Part shown: piece after piece, positions 1 to 10,906 of the stretch
How positions within the stretch are numbered: the stretch's first letter is position 1
Layout of the letters: every line of letters begins with the position of its first letter
NCBI RefSeq assembly: GCF_014208105.1
Contig: NZ_JACHMQ010000001.1
Location: forward strand, 1,240,001-1,304,000
Reading direction: 5' to 3'
DNA length: 64,000 nt
Origin: Actinomadura coerulea
GTDB taxonomy: Bacteria > Actinomycetota > Actinomycetes > Streptosporangiales > Streptosporangiaceae
Made by a program: the position numbers and the translations under genes
The notes under the pieces: model-generated
Database searches by the model: none
What the model saw: the letters and a program-made list of their open reading frames with translations, nothing else
What the model was told of the DNA's origin: nothing

Positions 1-483
1 CGGTGGGACGACGTGCAGTTCGAGCGCGGCTACGACAAATGGGAGGCGTACGGGCAGGCGAAGACGGCCAACGTGCTCTTCGCCGTCCACCTGGACGCGC
101 TCGCCAAGGACGCTGTGCGGGCCTTCTCGCTCCACCCGGGGAGCATCCTGACGCCCCTCCAGCGCCACATCCCCCGGGAGGAGAAGGTGGCGAACGGCTG
201 GATCGACGAGGACGGGAACGAGATCGGCCAGGGGTTCAAGACGCCGGAACAGGGCGCGGCGACGGCGGTGTGGGCGGCCACGTCACCGCGGCTGGACGGC
301 ATGGGCGGCGTGTACTGCGAGGACTGCGACATCGCCGAGCCGGTCCCGGAGGGCCGGGTCGTCGGCCGAGGACGGGCCGGCGACCCCTCCACCGGAGTGT
401 GCTCCTACGCGACCGACCCGGAGCAGGCCGGGCGGCTGTGGGAACTGTCGGCGGAGCTGACCGGGGTGAACGCGTTCGCGTAG
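1..483 (+). CDS. SDR-family oxidoreductase, C-terminal part
   Basis: This gene enters from the left edge of the window, so the N-terminal NAD(P)-binding Rossmann part is missing. The visible part begins near the active site: YGQAKTAN supplies the YxxxK catalytic Tyr and Lys of short-chain dehydrogenases, followed by LHPGSILTPLQ, the usual PG-x-hxT segment after the catalytic helix. The C-terminal tail (GVYCEDCDIAEP) resembles retinol-dehydrogenase/WW-oxidoreductase-like SDRs of actinobacteria. The substrate cannot be told. The next gene starts 20 nt downstream on the same strand and may be cotranscribed. Confidence 0.85.
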   Translation, partial: RWDDVQFERGYDKWEAYGQAKTANVLFAVHLDALAKDAVRAFSLHPGSILTPLQRHIPREEKVANGWIDEDGNEIGQGFKTPEQGAATAVWAATSPRLDGMGGVYCEDCDIAEPVPEGRVVGRGRAGDPSTGVCSYATDPEQAGRLWELSAELTGVNAFA

Positions 484-502
484 CACCTGCGACGATGGGC
501 CC

Positions 503-1309
503 GTGATCGACATCGCCGGGTGGGCCCCGGAACCGCGGGAGACGACCGAGGTCGTCGGCGCAGCGCCGTCGGAGGCGCTGGCCGGGATGCTCGACGTCGA
601 GCCGCCGGGGGAGGAGCTGCCGCCCCTCTGGCATTGGCTGCACTTCCTGGAAAGGCCCGCGCAGCGCGAGCTCGGACCGGACGGGCATCCGCGCGAGGGA
701 CGGTTCCTCCCACCGCTTCCCGAGCGGCGCCGCATGTTCGCCGGCGGGCGGTTCCGGATCCATGAGCCCCTGCGTGCCGGGGACGCCGTCACGCGCCGGA
801 CGGAGCTCGCCTCCAGCGCGGTGAAGCAGGGGCGCAGTGGGGAGATGCTCTTCGTGACCGTCCGGCACACGTTCGCGCGGGACGGCGCCGAGATCGCGGT
901 CGAGGAGCAGGATCTCGTCTACCGCAGCGGCGACACGGCGTCCCGTCCGGAGCGGGCGGCGTTCCAGGCGCCCGTCGTGGACGCCCCGTGGACGCTGAGG
1001 GCCACCGCCGATCCGGTCATGCTGTTCCGGTTCAGCGCCCTCACCTACAACGCCCATCGCATCCACTACGACGAGGCGTACGCGACCGGGGTCGAGGGTC
1101 ACGCCGGGCTCGTCGTCCACGGTCCGCTGCTCGCGATCCTCTGCCTGGAGCTGCCGCGCCGGGCGGGCCTGAAGGTGCGCGAACTGTCGTTCCGCGCACG
1201 CAGGCCCGTCTACGCGGGGCAGCCGTTCGTGGCGGCCGGGTCCCCGGACGGCACCCTCTCGATCCACGCCCCGGGCGACGTTACGGCGATGACCGCCACC
1301 TTCGCGTAG
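503..1309 (+). CDS. HTD2-like / mesaconyl-C4-CoA hydratase-like hotdog protein
   Basis: A 268-residue protein beginning with GTG. It resembles the HTD2 group of MaoC-like dehydratases, which includes fungal mitochondrial 3-hydroxyacyl-thioester dehydratase 2 and bacterial mesaconyl-C4-CoA (3-methylfumaryl-CoA) hydratases. Family-like segments are HWLHFLE near residue 48, RRMFAGGRFRIHEPLRAGD around 78-96, and the C-terminal hotdog segment FRFSALTYNAHRIHYD with the catalytic-type His, followed by VHGPLLAIL. These enzymes add or remove water on short branched acyl-CoAs. The exact substrate is unknown. The acyl-CoA genes at 8-13 kb make a CoA-ester role plausible. Confidence 0.75.
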   Translation: MIDIAGWAPEPRETTEVVGAAPSEALAGMLDVEPPGEELPPLWHWLHFLERPAQRELGPDGHPREGRFLPPLPERRRMFAGGRFRIHEPLRAGDAVTRRTELASSAVKQGRSGEMLFVTVRHTFARDGAEIAVEEQDLVYRSGDTASRPERAAFQAPVVDAPWTLRATADPVMLFRFSALTYNAHRIHYDEAYATGVEGHAGLVVHGPLLAILCLELPRRAGLKVRELSFRARRPVYAGQPFVAAGSPDGTLSIHAPGDVTAMTATFA

Positions 1310-1325
1310 GCCCCGGTGTTCTCGC

Positions 1326-2990
<1,665 letters not shown>

Positions 2991-3101
2991 CGCATGCTCC
3001 CGAAGAGAGGTCAGATCCAGTGTCGTGCGGCCGGGTTGCGGCGAGCCGTCGCCCGGAGAACCTCCCGGCCAACAACCCGCCGCATCCCGGCGAAGGCCCG
3101 C

Positions 3102-4622
3102 TCAGTCGTTCAGGTCGACCCAGTCGAGGGTCCGCTCGACGGCCTTCTTCCAGCCTGCGTAGCCCTGGTGGCGTTGGTCGTCGTTCCAGGTGGGCTGCCA
3201 GCGTTTGTCCTCGTTCCAGTTCTGGCGGAGTTCGTCGGTGTTGTTCCAGAATCCGACGGCCAGGCCGGCGGCGTAGGCGGCGCCCAGGGCGGTGGTCTCG
3301 GCGACGACGGGGCGCGAGACCGGGACGCCGAGGATGTCGGCCTGCAGTTGCATGCACAGTTCGTTGGCGGTGACGCCGCCGTCGACCTTGAGGACGTCCA
3401 GGGAGACTCCGGAGTCCTCGCGCATGGCTTCGACGACGTCGCGGGACTGGTAGCAGATGGATTCGAGGGTGGCGCGGGCCAGGTGGGCGTTGGTGTTGTA
3501 GCGCGACAGGCCGACGATGGCGCCGCGGGCGTCCGATCTCCAGTAGGGGGCGAACAGGCCGGAGAAGGCCGGGACGAAGTAGACGCCGCCGTTGTCGTCG
3601 ACCTGCCGGGCCAGCGCCTCGCTCTGCGCGGCGCCGGAGATGATGCCGAGCTGGTCGCGCAGCCACTGCACCGCCGACCCCGTCACCGCGATCGACCCCT
3701 CCAGCGCGTACACCGGCTTCTCGGAACCGAACTGGTAGCAGACGGTCGTCAGGAGCCCGTTCTTCGAGCGGACGAGTTCCTCACCGGTGTTCAGCAGGAG
3801 GAAGTTGCCGGTGCCGTAGGTGTTCTTGGCCTCGCCGGGGGAGAAGCACACCTGCCCGACCGTGGCGGCCTGCTGGTCTCCGAGCGCGGCGGTCAGGGGC
3901 ACCTCCCCGCCGAGCGGGCCGTTCGCGCGGGTCGTGCCGTAGGCGTCGGGCGCCGAGGACGGCTTGATCTCCGGAAGCATCGAGCGCGGGATCCCGAACA
4001 GAGCGAGGAGTTCGTCGTCCCAGGAGAGGGTCTCCAGGTCCATCAGCATGGTGCGGCTGGCGTTGGTGGGGTCGGTGACGTGCACGCCGCCGTCCGTCCC
4101 GCCGGTGAGGTTCCACAGCACCCACGAGTCGGTCGTGCCGAAGACCGCGTCGCCTTTCTCGGCGGCCTCGCGGACGCCGTCGACGTTCTCCAGGATCCAC
4201 TGGATCTTCCCGCCGGAGAAGTACGTGGCCGGGGGGAGGCCGGCCTTGCGGCGGATGAGGTCGCCCTTGCCGTCCCGCTCCAGGGCCGCGGCGATGCGGT
4301 CGGTGCGGGTGTCCTGCCAGACGATCGCGTTGTAGTAGGGGCGCCCGGTGCGCCGGTTCCACACCACGGTCGTCTCGCGCTGGTTGGTGATCCCGAACGC
4401 GGCCAGATCGCCGTGCGACAGGTTCGCCTTGTTCAGCGCGGACTGGATGACCGAGCGCGTCCGCTCCCAGATCTCGGTGGGATCGTGCTCGACCCAGCCG
4501 GCGCGGGGCAGGATCTGCTCGTGCTCGAGCTGGTGGCGGGCGATCTCGTTGCCGCCGTGGTCGAAGATCATGAATCGGGTGCTGGTCGTGCCCTGGTCGA
4601 GGGCCCCGACGAAGTCAGCCAT
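3102..4622 (-). CDS. glpK: Glycerol kinase
   Basis: FGGY-family kinase of 506 residues, converting glycerol and ATP to sn-glycerol-3-phosphate. It opens with the phosphate-binding segment [19 protein letters not shown], contains [11 protein letters not shown], and carries [15 protein letters not shown] and [19 protein letters not shown], all diagnostic of GlpK. The C-terminal ATP-site segment [18 protein letters not shown] is intact. It lies between glpF (42 nt upstream) and glpD on the minus strand, so uptake, phosphorylation and oxidation of glycerol are encoded together. A second glycerol kinase gene lies at 6576-8102. Confidence 0.97.
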   Translation of the reverse strand: MADFVGALDQGTTSTRFMIFDHGGNEIARHQLEHEQILPRAGWVEHDPTEIWERTRSVIQSALNKANLSHGDLAAFGITNQRETTVVWNRRTGRPYYNAIVWQDTRTDRIAAALERDGKGDLIRRKAGLPPATYFSGGKIQWILENVDGVREAAEKGDAVFGTTDSWVLWNLTGGTDGGVHVTDPTNASRTMLMDLETLSWDDELLALFGIPRSMLPEIKPSSAPDAYGTTRANGPLGGEVPLTAALGDQQAATVGQVCFSPGEAKNTYGTGNFLLLNTGEELVRSKNGLLTTVCYQFGSEKPVYALEGSIAVTGSAVQWLRDQLGIISGAAQSEALARQVDDNGGVYFVPAFSGLFAPYWRSDARGAIVGLSRYNTNAHLARATLESICYQSRDVVEAMREDSGVSLDVLKVDGGVTANELCMQLQADILGVPVSRPVVAETTALGAAYAAGLAVGFWNNTDELRQNWNEDKRWQPTWNDDQRHQGYAGWKKAVERTLDWVDLND

Positions 4623-4664
4623 GCGTGCGTTCTCCTGGAGTCGTGGTGGGCGGGACGGGGCGGT

Positions 4665-5492
4665 TCACGCCGCCTCGTACTCGGGCTCGGGTTTCGTGAG
4701 CCCCTGCGGGTCCTCCTCGGTGGGGGGCAGGAACCGTCCGATCAGGACCTTGTAGAGCCCGACGCCGAGCACGCCGCCGATGAGCGGGCCGATGATCGGC
4801 ACCCAGAAGTAGAGATCGCCGTTCTGGTCCCGCCAGGCGGTGCCGTAGCCGGTCAGGAACGAGGCGAGCCGGGGGCCGAAGTCGCGGGCCGGGTTGATCG
4901 CGTAGCCGGCGTCGGTGCCCCACGCCATGCCGATCGCGACGACCAGCAGACCGATCATGAACGGGGCGAGGTTGGCCAGCGGCGGGGAGTTGCGCACGTC
5001 GGTGAGCGCTTTGATCACGAAGAGCAGGATGGCGGTGCCGATCACCTGGTCGCGGAACGCGCCCCAGGTGCCGACCGGGAGCGTGCCGTTGCCCGGCAGG
5101 GTGGAGAACACGCCCTGGGTCTTGATGGTGTGGCCGGGGTCGACCTTGGCCAGCACCTCGCTGTAGTTCCAGCGGACGATCAGCGCCGCGACGAACGCCC
5201 CCGCGGTCTGCGCGGCGATGTAGGGCGCCGTCTTGCGCCAGGAGAACTCCCTGAACGCGGCCAGCGCGACGGTGACGGCGGGGTTGAGGTGGGCGCCGCT
5301 GATCCGGGCCGCGACGTACACGCCGAGCGTGACGCCGAGGCCCCAGGCCCAGGCGATGCTGTCGTGGTCGCCGATCTCGGCCCCGGCGACCTGGGCGACG
5401 ACGCCGACGCCGAACAGGATGAGGATCAGGGTGCCGGCGAACTCGGCGGCGAGCTCACCGGCCAGCGCGGGGATTCGGGTGCGTTCCGCCAT
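4665..5492 (-). CDS. glpF: Glycerol uptake facilitator (MIP/aquaporin family)
   Basis: Membrane channel of 275 residues with six predicted membrane spans and the two half-helix motifs of aquaglyceroporins: HLNPAVT in the first half and the NPARD motif (AINPARDFGPR) in the second. The Asp after NPAR is typical of glycerol-conducting members. The start ATG at 5492 is chosen because translation from there begins MAERTRIPALAGELAAEF, directly at the first helix. First gene of the glpFKD set. A good -35/-10 pair lies 51-80 nt upstream and a regulator-type palindrome lies just beyond it. Confidence 0.95.
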   Translation of the reverse strand: MAERTRIPALAGELAAEFAGTLILILFGVGVVAQVAGAEIGDHDSIAWAWGLGVTLGVYVAARISGAHLNPAVTVALAAFREFSWRKTAPYIAAQTAGAFVAALIVRWNYSEVLAKVDPGHTIKTQGVFSTLPGNGTLPVGTWGAFRDQVIGTAILLFVIKALTDVRNSPPLANLAPFMIGLLVVAIGMAWGTDAGYAINPARDFGPRLASFLTGYGTAWRDQNGDLYFWVPIIGPLIGGVLGVGLYKVLIGRFLPPTEEDPQGLTKPEPEYEAA

Positions 5493-5542
5493 GGGTACTC
5501 CTCGGCAGGTGGGGTGGACGCGAGCCCCGTGAGGCTGGCTGG

Positions 5543-5571
5543 ACGGTAAGCCGGGACGGACCGCCTGACAA
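5543..5571 (-). promoter_or_regulatory. Predicted promoter of the glpFKD operon
   Basis: Read on the minus strand, TTGTCA (5571-5566) is followed after exactly 17 bp by TACCGT (5548-5543), a good match to a vegetative actinobacterial promoter. Transcription would begin near 5536, leaving a leader of about 44 nt before glpF. The palindrome at 5580-5596 sits directly upstream of the -35 element. Confidence 0.6.
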
Positions 5572-5579
5572 CGGGAGCC

Positions 5580-5596
5580 TGCCGACAATGTCGAAC
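5580..5596. promoter_or_regulatory. Predicted IclR/GylR-type operator, glpF side
   Basis: TGCCGACA-A-TGTCGAAC, a 17-bp imperfect palindrome. It matches the perfect copy at 5694-5710 except for two bases in the right arm and the central base. It abuts the -35 element of the glpF promoter. The shared sequence and the position beside an IclR gene suggest binding by the regulator encoded at 5739-6506. Confidence 0.6.
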
Positions 5597-5693
5597 ACTT
5601 TCGTCCCAGCCCGGCGGCGGTTACCCTCCACCCTGTGCACCAGATCACAGAATCCGGGCAGTTCAGGGCACACGGGACGATGATCGCGGCGGC

Positions 5694-5710
5694 TGCCGAC
5701 ATTGTCGGCA
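5694..5710. promoter_or_regulatory. gylR: Predicted IclR/GylR-type operator, autoregulatory
   Basis: TGCCGACA-T-TGTCGGCA, a perfect 8-bp inverted repeat with a single central base. It overlaps the likely -35 region of the gylR promoter, whose -10 candidate TACCAT is at 5726-5731. Binding here would block the regulator gene's own promoter. A related copy lies at 5580-5596. Confidence 0.65.
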
Positions 5711-5738
5711 CGTCGCCGGTGGACCTACCATCGGCCCC

Positions 5739-6506
5739 ATGCCCGGACCTGTGCAGTCGATCGAGCGGGCGGCCGCGATCCTGCGCCTGCTGGCGGCGAG
5801 CTCGGGCCGGCTCGGGGTCGGCGAGATCGCCAGTTCGCTGGGCCTCGCCCGGGGCACCGCGCACGGCATCCTGCGCACCCTGGAGCGCGTCGGCTTCGTC
5901 GAGCAGGACGGCGGTACGGGCAAGTACCAGCTCGGCGCCGCGCTGCTGCACCTCGGCACCAGCTACCTGGACGTCAACGAGCTGCGGTCCCGGGCCATCA
6001 ACTGGGCCGACGCGCTCGCCTCGCGCAGCGGCGAGGCCGTCCGGATCGGGACGCTCCTGGAGGGCAAGGTCCTGGTCGTCCACCACGTGTTCCGCCCGGA
6101 CGACACCCTCCAGGCCATGGACGTCGGCTCGCTGCTGCCGCTGCACGCCACCGCGCTCGGCAAGGCGCTGCTCGCGCACGACGCCAACGCGGCGGCGTCC
6201 ATCCGCGACACCGTCCTGGAGTCCTACTGCCGGCGCACCATCACCGACCCCAAGGAGCTCGCACGGGCCGCCACCCGCGTCCGGGAGAACGGCTGGGCCG
6301 CCGAGACCGAGGAGCTGTCCATCGGCGAGGCCGGGATCGCCGCCCCGATCCGCGGGCACGGGGGGCTCGTCGTCGGCGCCATCGGCATCTCCGGCGCGGT
6401 CGAGCGGATCTGCGACTCCCGCCGCGTCCCCGACCCGAGGCTCGTGGCCTACGTGCGCGACGCCGCCCGCGCCGTCTCCCGTGACCTCGGCGGCTCGCGC
6501 TGGTGA
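5739..6506 (+). CDS. gylR: IclR-family regulator of glycerol catabolism (GylR-like)
   Basis: Transcription factor of 255 residues. The N-terminal winged helix-turn-helix (about residues 8-65, with EIASSLGLARGTAHGILRTLE as recognition segment) is followed by an IclR effector domain (about 80-250) containing LHATALGKALLAHD and the GEAGIAAPIRG segment. Its divergent position next to glpF-glpK-glpD is that of GylR in Streptomyces, which controls the glycerol operon. The -10 candidate TACCAT ends 7 nt before the ATG, so the mRNA is probably leaderless. The palindrome at 5694-5710 over the -35 region suggests autoregulation. The second glycerol kinase gene follows after 69 nt. Confidence 0.88.
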   Translation: MPGPVQSIERAAAILRLLAASSGRLGVGEIASSLGLARGTAHGILRTLERVGFVEQDGGTGKYQLGAALLHLGTSYLDVNELRSRAINWADALASRSGEAVRIGTLLEGKVLVVHHVFRPDDTLQAMDVGSLLPLHATALGKALLAHDANAAASIRDTVLESYCRRTITDPKELARAATRVRENGWAAETEELSIGEAGIAAPIRGHGGLVVGAIGISGAVERICDSRRVPDPRLVAYVRDAARAVSRDLGGSRW

Positions 6507-6575
6507 CGCCCCGCCGCCCGTCCCGACGCCGCCGCGGCGGCACGGCCGGGTGCGTCCAGGGGGAGGGGGCCGACG

Positions 6576-8102
6576 GTGACCGAACGGTACGTGATGTCGA
6601 TCGACCAGGGCACCACGTCCACCCGGTGCATCCTGTTCGACCACGGCGGCCGCCTGGTGTCGGTGGCGCAGCGCGAGCACCGGCAGCACTTCCCGAGGCC
6701 CGGCTGGGTCGAGCACGACCCGATGGAGATCTGGCGCAACCTGGAGCGGATCGCCCCGGAGGCGCTCGCCCAGGCGGGCGCGACGCCCGGCCAGGTCGCG
6801 GCGGTCGGGATCGCGAACCAGCGGGAGACGACCGTCCTGTGGGACCGGCTGACCGGCGTCCCGATCGGCCGCGCCATCGTCTGGCAGGACATGCGGACCG
6901 GCCCGCTCGTGGACGAGCTGGCCCGCGCCCCCGGCGCCGCGATGGTCACCGAGCGCAGCGGGCTGCCGCTGGCCACCTACTTCTCGGCCCCGCGGGTGCG
7001 CTGGATGCTGGACCACACGCCGGGCCTGCGGGAGCGCGCCGAGCGCGGCGAGGTCCTGTTCGGCACGATGGAGAGCTGGCTGATCTGGAACCTCAGCGGC
7101 GGCGTCGACGGCGGCGTCCACGTCACCGACGTGACCAACGCCAGCCGCACGCTGCTGATGGACCTGCACACGCTGTCCTGGGACGACGGCCTGCTCGACT
7201 TCTTCGGCGTGCCGAAGGCGATGCTGCCGGAGATCCGGTCGTCCACCGAGACCTACGGAACGGCCCGCCGCGTGTTCCCCGGCGTGCGCGTCGGCGCCGC
7301 CCTCGGCGACCAGCAGGCCGCGCTGTTCGGGCAGGCGTGCTTCTCCCCGGGCGAGACCAAGTGCACCTACGGGACGGGCGCGTTCCTGCTGATGAACACC
7401 GGCACCATGCCGGTGAAGTCGGACAACGGGCTGCTCACCACCGTCGGCTACAAGATCGGTGACGAGCCCGCGGTGTACGCGCTGGAGGGCTCGATCGCGA
7501 TCACCGGGGCGCTGGTCCAGTGGCTCCGGGACGGCCTCGGGCTGATCACCACGGCGCCGGAGATCGAGACGCTCGCCCGCACCGTCGGCGACAACGGCGG
7601 CTGCTACATCGTCCCGGCGTTCTCCGGGCTGTTCGCCCCGCACTGGCGCAGCGAGGCCCGGGGAATCATCGTCGGCCTGACCTCCTACATCACCAAGGGT
7701 CACCTGGCGCGGGCCGTGCTGGAGGCGACGGCCTGGCAGACCCGGGAGGTCGTGGACGCGATGAACGCAGACTCCGGCCTCTCGCTGCGGGAGCTGAAGG
7801 CCGACGGCGGCATGACCTCGGACAACCTGGTCATGCAGATGGTCGCGGACGTGCTCAACGTGCCGGTGGCGCGCCCGATGGTGGTGGAGACGGTGTCGCT
7901 CGGCGCCGCCTACGCCGCCGGGCTCGCCGTCGGGTACTGGGCGGGGCTGGAGGGGCTGCGCCGCAACTGGCACCGCGCCGCCCGCTGGGTCCCGGCGATG
8001 GAGCCCGCGCGGAGGGCCGCGGAGTACGACAACTGGAAGCGCGCCGTGGAGCGCACGTTCGACTGGATCCGCGCGGGGGAGGACCCGGCCGCGGCGCCCT
8101 AG
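6576..8102 (+). CDS. glpK: Second glycerol kinase
   Basis: FGGY kinase of 508 residues, a clear paralogue of the glpK product at 3102-4622. It has the same landmarks: [18 protein letters not shown] at the N-terminus, [30 protein letters not shown], and [18 protein letters not shown]. It starts with GTG and lies 69 nt after gylR on the same strand, so it may be cotranscribed with the regulator. Two kinases in one locus could reflect dosage, different regulation, or a different polyol substrate. The key motifs are intact in both copies, so neither looks decayed. The 3' end overlaps the convergent acyl-CoA dehydrogenase gene by 4 bp. Confidence 0.93.
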   Translation: MTERYVMSIDQGTTSTRCILFDHGGRLVSVAQREHRQHFPRPGWVEHDPMEIWRNLERIAPEALAQAGATPGQVAAVGIANQRETTVLWDRLTGVPIGRAIVWQDMRTGPLVDELARAPGAAMVTERSGLPLATYFSAPRVRWMLDHTPGLRERAERGEVLFGTMESWLIWNLSGGVDGGVHVTDVTNASRTLLMDLHTLSWDDGLLDFFGVPKAMLPEIRSSTETYGTARRVFPGVRVGAALGDQQAALFGQACFSPGETKCTYGTGAFLLMNTGTMPVKSDNGLLTTVGYKIGDEPAVYALEGSIAITGALVQWLRDGLGLITTAPEIETLARTVGDNGGCYIVPAFSGLFAPHWRSEARGIIVGLTSYITKGHLARAVLEATAWQTREVVDAMNADSGLSLRELKADGGMTSDNLVMQMVADVLNVPVARPMVVETVSLGAAYAAGLAVGYWAGLEGLRRNWHRAARWVPAMEPARRAAEYDNWKRAVERTFDWIRAGEDPAAAP

Positions 8103-9250
8103 GCCCGGTGGCGCTCGACGAGCTGCCGGACGATCACGTTGCGCTGGATCTCGTTGGTCCCCTCGCCGACGATCATGAGCGGGGCGTCCCGGAAGTAGCG
8201 CTCGACGTCGAACTCGGTGGAGTAGCCGGCCGCGCCGTGGATGCGGACCGCGTTCAGCGCGATCCGCATCGCCGCCTCCGAGGCGTACAGCTTGGCCATC
8301 CCGGCCTCCATGTCGCAGCGCCGGCCCGCGTCCAGCCGCTCGGCGGCGTCGAGGGTGAGCAGCCGGGCCGCCCGCAGCTCGGTGGCCATGTCGGCCAGGT
8401 AGTTGCCGATGGACTGGTGCTGCCAGATCGGCTTCCCGAAGGCCTCGCGCTGCTGGGCGTAGCGCAGGGAGTCCTCCAGGGCGGCGCGGCCGACGCCGAG
8501 AGCGCGCGCCGCGACCTGGATGCGGCCGACCTCGAGGCCGCGCATCATCTGGGCGAAGCCGCGCCCCTCGTCGCCGCCGAGGACGGCGTCGAGCGGCGCC
8601 TCGTATCCGTCGAAGGACAGCTCGCAGCTCTCCACGCCTCTGTAGCCGAGCTTCGGCAGGTCGCGGGAGACGGTGAGACCGGGGCCCTTCTCGGCCAGCA
8701 GGATGCTGATCCCCCGGTGCCGGGGCGAGGCGGCGGGGTCGGTCTTGCACATCAGCGCGATGAGACCGGACGTGCGCGCGTTGGTGATCCACATCTTGGC
8801 GCCGTCGACGCGGTACCGGTCGCCCTCCCTGCGCGCGGTCGTGCTCATGGCCTGGAGGTCGGAGCCGCCGGACGGCTCGGTGAGCGCCATCGTGGCGCGC
8901 AGCTCTCCGGTCGCCATCCGGGGCAGGTAGCGGGCCTTCTGCTCCTCTGTGCCGTACACGGCGAGCAGGTGGGAGACGACAGTGTGCCCGCCGAACGCGC
9001 CCGCGAGCGTCATCCAACCGCGTGCCAGCTCCTCGGTGACGAGGGCGTAGCAGGCCTTGGAGACGCTCGCCTCGCCGTACGGTTCGGGCACGGCGAGCCC
9101 GAAGACGCCCAGCCCCTTCATGCGGTCGATGAGGTGGGCGGGATAGGTTCCCGCGTGCTCCAGGTCGCGGGCGACCGGGCGGACCTCCTTGTCGACGAAG
9201 TCCGCGACGACCTCGACGATGGCGCGCTCCTCGTCGCTCAGCGTGAACAC
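8099..9250 (-). CDS. Acyl-CoA dehydrogenase
   Basis: FAD-dependent acyl-CoA dehydrogenase of 383 residues, introducing the alpha-beta double bond in an acyl-CoA ester. It shows the substrate/FAD motif [14 protein letters not shown], the middle beta domain [14 protein letters not shown], and the C-terminal helical domain with [20 protein letters not shown] and GEGTNEIQ, where the Glu sits at the usual catalytic-base position. The start is GTG at 9250. It is divergent from the GntR gene at 9337 and shares a short AT-rich upstream region with it, which suggests control by that regulator. The substrate is unknown. Confidence 0.92.
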   Translation of the reverse strand: MFTLSDEERAIVEVVADFVDKEVRPVARDLEHAGTYPAHLIDRMKGLGVFGLAVPEPYGEASVSKACYALVTEELARGWMTLAGAFGGHTVVSHLLAVYGTEEQKARYLPRMATGELRATMALTEPSGGSDLQAMSTTARREGDRYRVDGAKMWITNARTSGLIALMCKTDPAASPRHRGISILLAEKGPGLTVSRDLPKLGYRGVESCELSFDGYEAPLDAVLGGDEGRGFAQMMRGLEVGRIQVAARALGVGRAALEDSLRYAQQREAFGKPIWQHQSIGNYLADMATELRAARLLTLDAAERLDAGRRCDMEAGMAKLYASEAAMRIALNAVRIHGAAGYSTEFDVERYFRDAPLMIVGEGTNEIQRNVIVRQLVERHRA

Positions 9251-9278
9251 GGCTCCACCCCCTTCCTCCCCTGAGTCT

Positions 9279-9293
9279 CATATATTTGATAGG
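9279..9293. promoter_or_regulatory. AT-rich candidate promoter/operator of the GntR locus
   Basis: CATATATTTGATAGG is a conspicuous AT island in GC-rich DNA between the divergent acyl-CoA dehydrogenase and GntR genes. A similar island, GCATATCGTATAAA, precedes the enoyl-CoA hydratase gene at 10061. In both cases GAG-CTC stands directly upstream. It could be a promoter -10 region, a GntR operator, or both. Confidence 0.4.
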
Positions 9294-9336
9294 AAAATAC
9301 CGGTACCCACCACCAGGCGCACGGGAGACGATCAGA

Positions 9337-10026
9337 ATGGCACCCTCCGGTGACCGGGCCCTCGGCCGGCGCCGCCAGCTGAGCGACGAGGTCGCCGCCT
9401 ACGTCCGCGAACTCATCATGTCGGGCCAGGTCGGGCACGGGGAGTTCCTCCGCCTCGAGCGCATCGCCGACGACCTCGGGATCAGCGTCACCCCCGTCCG
9501 GGAGGCCCTGCTGTCGCTGCGCGGCGAGGGCTTCGTCACGCTGGAGCCGCGGCGCGGGTTCATGCCGGCCCCGCTCACCCGGCAGGACGTCCAGGACCTG
9601 TTCGAGGCGCAGGCGTACTTCGCCGGCGAGCTGGCCGCCCGCGCCGCCGGGAAGATCACCGAGGCGGAACTGGAGTCGCTCGACCGGACGCAGGCGCTGC
9701 TGGAGGAGGCGTCAAAGGCCCGCGACTCGGCGACCATCGAGCGCGCCAACCACCAGTTCCACCGGACCGTCAACCTGTGCGCGGACTCGCCCAAGACGTC
9801 CTGGCTGCTCCAGCTCGTGGTGCGGTACGCGCCGCGCCGCTTCTACTCCAGCATCGAGGGCTGGACGCAGGCGTCGGTCGACGACCACCATCTCGTGCTC
9901 GCGGCGCTGCGGGCCGGGGACGGCGACGCGGCACGGCAGGCGATGCGCGCCCACATCCGGCACGCGGGGACGCTCCTCGTCGTGCATCTCGAGGCGCAGG
10001 GGTTCTGGAACGGGCAACCCGGCTGA
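9337..10026 (+). CDS. GntR-family (FadR/VanR-type) transcriptional regulator
   Basis: Regulator of 229 residues with an N-terminal winged HTH (LERIADDLGISVTPVREALLSLRGEG, about residues 30-60) and an all-helical FCD ligand domain containing the HxFH-type segment NHQFHRTV and the C-terminal DHHLVLAALRAGDGDAARQAM. ATG 9337 is preferred over an earlier in-frame codon because GGGAGA lies 8 nt upstream of it. It sits inside a set of acyl-CoA genes (dehydrogenase on the left, hydratase, dehydrogenase and CoA-transferase on the right) and probably represses them in response to an acyl-CoA or free acid. Confidence 0.88.
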   Translation: MAPSGDRALGRRRQLSDEVAAYVRELIMSGQVGHGEFLRLERIADDLGISVTPVREALLSLRGEGFVTLEPRRGFMPAPLTRQDVQDLFEAQAYFAGELAARAAGKITEAELESLDRTQALLEEASKARDSATIERANHQFHRTVNLCADSPKTSWLLQLVVRYAPRRFYSSIEGWTQASVDDHHLVLAALRAGDGDAARQAMRAHIRHAGTLLVVHLEAQGFWNGQPG

Positions 10027-10060
10027 CGGCGCAGGGTCCCTTTCCCCGGCCCGAGAGCTC

Positions 10061-10075
10061 GCATATCGTATAAAA
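10061..10075 (+). promoter_or_regulatory. AT-rich candidate promoter/operator before the enoyl-CoA hydratase gene
   Basis: GCATATCGTATAAAA contains a TATAAA-like -10 candidate and an imperfect inverted repeat (ATA-TCG-TAT). It lies 18 nt before the start codon and upstream of the AGGAGGG ribosome-binding site. It resembles the AT island at 9279-9293 on the other side of the GntR gene. Confidence 0.4.
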
Positions 10076-10092
10076 AATTTCCAGGAGGGCTG

Positions 10093-10893
10093 ATGGACGA
10101 CCGGGACTCCGGACCGGCGCGCGGGGCCGTGGTCGCCGCCGCCGACCACGGCGCGACACGGGTGCTGACGCTGAACCGGCCCGAGGCCCGGAACGCGATC
10201 GACATCCCCATGCGCGTGCTGCTCGCGGAGGAGGTGCGGCGCGCCGCGGACGACCCGGGCGTCCGGGCCGTCGTGCTGACCGGCGCGGCGGGGACGTTCT
10301 CGGCGGGCGGCGACGTCCGCTCGATGGAGGGCGCCGGACCGGACGCCGTCCGCGCTCGGCTCGACCCCGTGCACGAGACCGTCCGGCTCATCGCGACCTG
10401 CGGGACCCCGTTCATCGCGGCGGTCGAGGGCGCCGCCGCCGGGCTCGGCGTGTCCCTCGCCGCCGCCTGCGACCACGTCGTCGCCGCCGAGGACGCCCGG
10501 TTCGTCGCCGCGTTCGGCAAGGTCGGCCTCGTCGCGGACGGCGGGCTGCTCTGGACCCTCCCGCAGCGCGTGGGCATGGGCCGCGCCAAGGAGATGCTGG
10601 TCTTCGGCCGGACCGTGCCCGCCCCTCGCGCCTACGAGATCGGGCTGGCCGACTCCCTTGCACCGCCCGGTGCGGCGCTGGACGCCGCGCTGGAGCGCGC
10701 CGCCGAGGCCGCCGCGCTCGCCCCGCTGTCGGTCGCCGCCGCCAAGCGCCTCCTGGCCGGGACCGGCCGGAGCCTCGACCGCCTGCTGGAGGCGGAGCGG
10801 GAGGAGCAGACCGCGCTGTTCGGCAGCGCCGACTTCGCCGAGGGCCGGGCGGCGTTCGCCGAGCGCCGCCCGCCGCGCTTCGAGGGCCGCTAG
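10093..10893 (+). CDS. Enoyl-CoA hydratase/isomerase family protein
   Basis: Crotonase-fold protein of 266 residues, with a strong ribosome-binding site (AGGAGGG) before the ATG. The CoA-binding and oxyanion-hole segments are present: TLNRPEARNAID near residue 25, SAGGDVRSMEG around 75 (first oxyanion loop), and EGAAAGLGVSLAAACDHVVAAEDARF near 115-140 (second oxyanion loop). The usual hydratase Glu pair is not obvious, so hydratase, isomerase and hydrolase all remain possible. It is followed after 13 nt by an acyl-CoA dehydrogenase gene and then a CoA-transferase gene, forming a three-gene catabolic operon. Confidence 0.88.
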   Translation: MDDRDSGPARGAVVAAADHGATRVLTLNRPEARNAIDIPMRVLLAEEVRRAADDPGVRAVVLTGAAGTFSAGGDVRSMEGAGPDAVRARLDPVHETVRLIATCGTPFIAAVEGAAAGLGVSLAAACDHVVAAEDARFVAAFGKVGLVADGGLLWTLPQRVGMGRAKEMLVFGRTVPAPRAYEIGLADSLAPPGAALDAALERAAEAAALAPLSVAAAKRLLAGTGRSLDRLLEAEREEQTALFGSADFAEGRAAFAERRPPRFEGR

Positions 10894-10906
10894 GGAGGAC
10901 CGGGAC

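Noticed and set aside
4665..9281. A single long minus-strand frame running into glpF from 9281.
   Set aside because: Only the last 275 codons (from ATG 5492) read as aquaglyceroporin; the rest is antisense to gylR and the second glpK.
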